The notes beneath the pieces were generated by a model. It worked only from the letters and a program-made list of their open reading frames with translations, searched no databases and had not been told where the DNA came from. Position numbers and translations under genes: made by a program. This document shows, in pieces, positions 63,339-64,000 of a DNA stretch of 64,000 bases. Source of the stretch: Desulfovibrio sp. (GTDB lineage Bacteria; Desulfobacterota; Desulfovibrionia; Desulfovibrionales; Desulfovibrionaceae); NCBI GenBank assembly GCA_031272405.1, contig JAISTW010000050.1:1-64000 (forward strand), written 5' to 3'. Positions within the stretch are counted from its first letter, which is position 1. Every line of letters starts with the position of its first letter.

Positions 63339-64000
63339 ACATCGGCGCGTCCTGACTTTCCGGTGGGAAGAATTCGGCGCTCCAGTTCAGAGCGTAGGCC
63401 CAGGCCGCGGAGAGGTCGCTTTCTTCCAGGCCATGTTCGGCGCCCAGCGCAAGGGCGGCTTCCCATTCGCCGTGCAGGTAGCGCGTGAGCAGGTCAAACC
63501 AGGGAGAATAGCGGCTTTTCGTGCCCGTGAGCGCGTCTATGATCCCTGGGTCAAGGGGCACGCCCTGCAGGATGGTAGCCAGAGGCAGTTTTACAATGGC
63601 CTCCAGCAGAGAAAAAAGACCCAGCAGGAAAAGTTCCTGGATTGTTACGTCGGTGGGCAGGGATCCGCGATTTTGCAAGGCGATGCCTATCTGTTCCAGA
63701 AATTTCCCTCGTTGGGAGGCCAAAAACGAAAGTTCGAAGGATGTCGGATTGCGGTCAAGCGAAGAGAGAACGGCCACGCACAACCATTGGGTAAAGACGT
63801 CCGAGCCCATAAGCTGAAGAGCGCCCGGGACATTTGTTATCTCTTCCTCAAAAGCGAAATGCGGAGAATTGACGAAGGCGAGCAACTTGGCGGTCAACAC
63901 GGGGATATGCAGAATTGTGTCGCTCAGAAGCTTTATGTTTATCGGGTTCTCGTTCAATACGGTAAAGATTCTCATGCGTTCCACAAGAGATGATTTGTAT
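63337..64000 (-). CDS. HDOD-domain protein, C-terminal part (cut by window edge)
   Basis: The frame is open to the right edge; only the last about 220 codons are seen. The segment NPINIKLLSDTILHIPVLTAKLLAFVNSPHFAF and SDVFTQWLCVAVLSSL fits the HDOD domain found at the C terminus of EAL-HDOD (YuxH-type) signalling proteins. A GTG at 63984 could start a short form, but the in-frame upstream sequence (YKSSLVER) continues, so truncation by the window is more likely. Role: binding platform in second-messenger signalling; inferred. Confidence 0.75.
   Translation of the reverse strand, partial: YKSSLVERMRIFTVLNENPINIKLLSDTILHIPVLTAKLLAFVNSPHFAFEEEITNVPGALQLMGSDVFTQWLCVAVLSSLDRNPTSFELSFLASQRGKFLEQIGIALQNRGSLPTDVTIQELFLLGLFSLLEAIVKLPLATILQGVPLDPGIIDALTGTKSRYSPWFDLLTRYLHGEWEAALALGAEHGLEESDLSAAWAYALNWSAEFFPPESQDAPM

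Noticed and set aside
63984..64000. GTG at 63984 as a start of a short complete HDOD gene
   Set aside because: The same frame stays open to the edge and the homology appears to begin earlier, so the gene is more likely cut by the window.

Overview
The window reads as a chromosomal segment of a Gram-negative, flagellated, rod-shaped member of the Desulfovibrionaceae or a close relative. This rests on gene content and protein character (lolC-lolD-bamA, FadL-type porin, flgF-flgG-flgA-flgH, mreBCD-mrdA-rodA, a HypC for NiFe hydrogenase, many GC-rich short overlaps between genes) and was not tested by a database search. No tRNA, rRNA, CRISPR array, insertion sequence or phage gene was seen. Most genes are ordinary core genes; the unusual material is the first 9 kb, the 24.6-30.5 kb adhesin, and the 55.5-62.4 kb surface-glycan operon.

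Layout. 1-507: AT-rich non-coding leader with direct repeats, an IHF-like site and a sigma-54 promoter. 508-9241 (+): M20 peptidase, amidase, AmtB ammonium channel and a five-gene branched-chain-amino-acid-type ABC transporter, probably one nitrogen-scavenging unit. 9248-13767 (-): unknown gene, pnp, rpsO, truB. 13825-17605 (-): FadL-like porin and priA. 17724-24579 (+): lolC, lolD, bamA, secreted nitroreductase, membrane metallophosphoesterase, small DUF4911-like gene. 24591-30487 (-): a giant repeat/RTX adhesin. 30638-34179 (-): flgF-flgG-flgA-flgH behind a sigma-54 promoter. 34360-41444 (+): metallo-beta-lactamase-fold hydrolase, flavodoxin-like reductase, comF, DUF4198-like secreted protein, hypC, UvrD-type helicase, sdaA. 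41466-49472 (-): small ORF, M23 peptidase, ompH/skp, amiC (sigma-54 promoter), lepA, gapA, GAF protein. 49569-55377 (-): the elongasome operon mreB-mreC-mreD-mrdA-rodA plus bactofilin. 55550-62416 (-): alpha-oxoamine synthase, GT4 glycosyltransferase, NodB-like deacetylase, second GT4 glycosyltransferase, asparagine-synthase-type amidotransferase, all overlapping. 62637-64000: tatA, tandem-ACT protein, and the end of an HDOD signalling protein.

Main finding. The giant adhesin has a good ribosome binding site and ATG at 30487, and the family-typical N-terminal domain can be read from there, but a run of nine C (minus strand, 30462-30470) puts the ATG out of frame with the remaining about 1,955 codons; one extra C restores a 1,965-residue protein. 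This is either an OFF state of a phase-variable adhesin or a homopolymer error in the sequence. A second C9 run lies in frame inside the glycan-operon amidotransferase. Other signals include three sigma-54 promoters with exact GG-N10-GC spacing (nitrogen cluster, flgF operon, amiC), a BamA with an extra N-terminal domain, and a bactofilin gene at the end of the elongasome operon.
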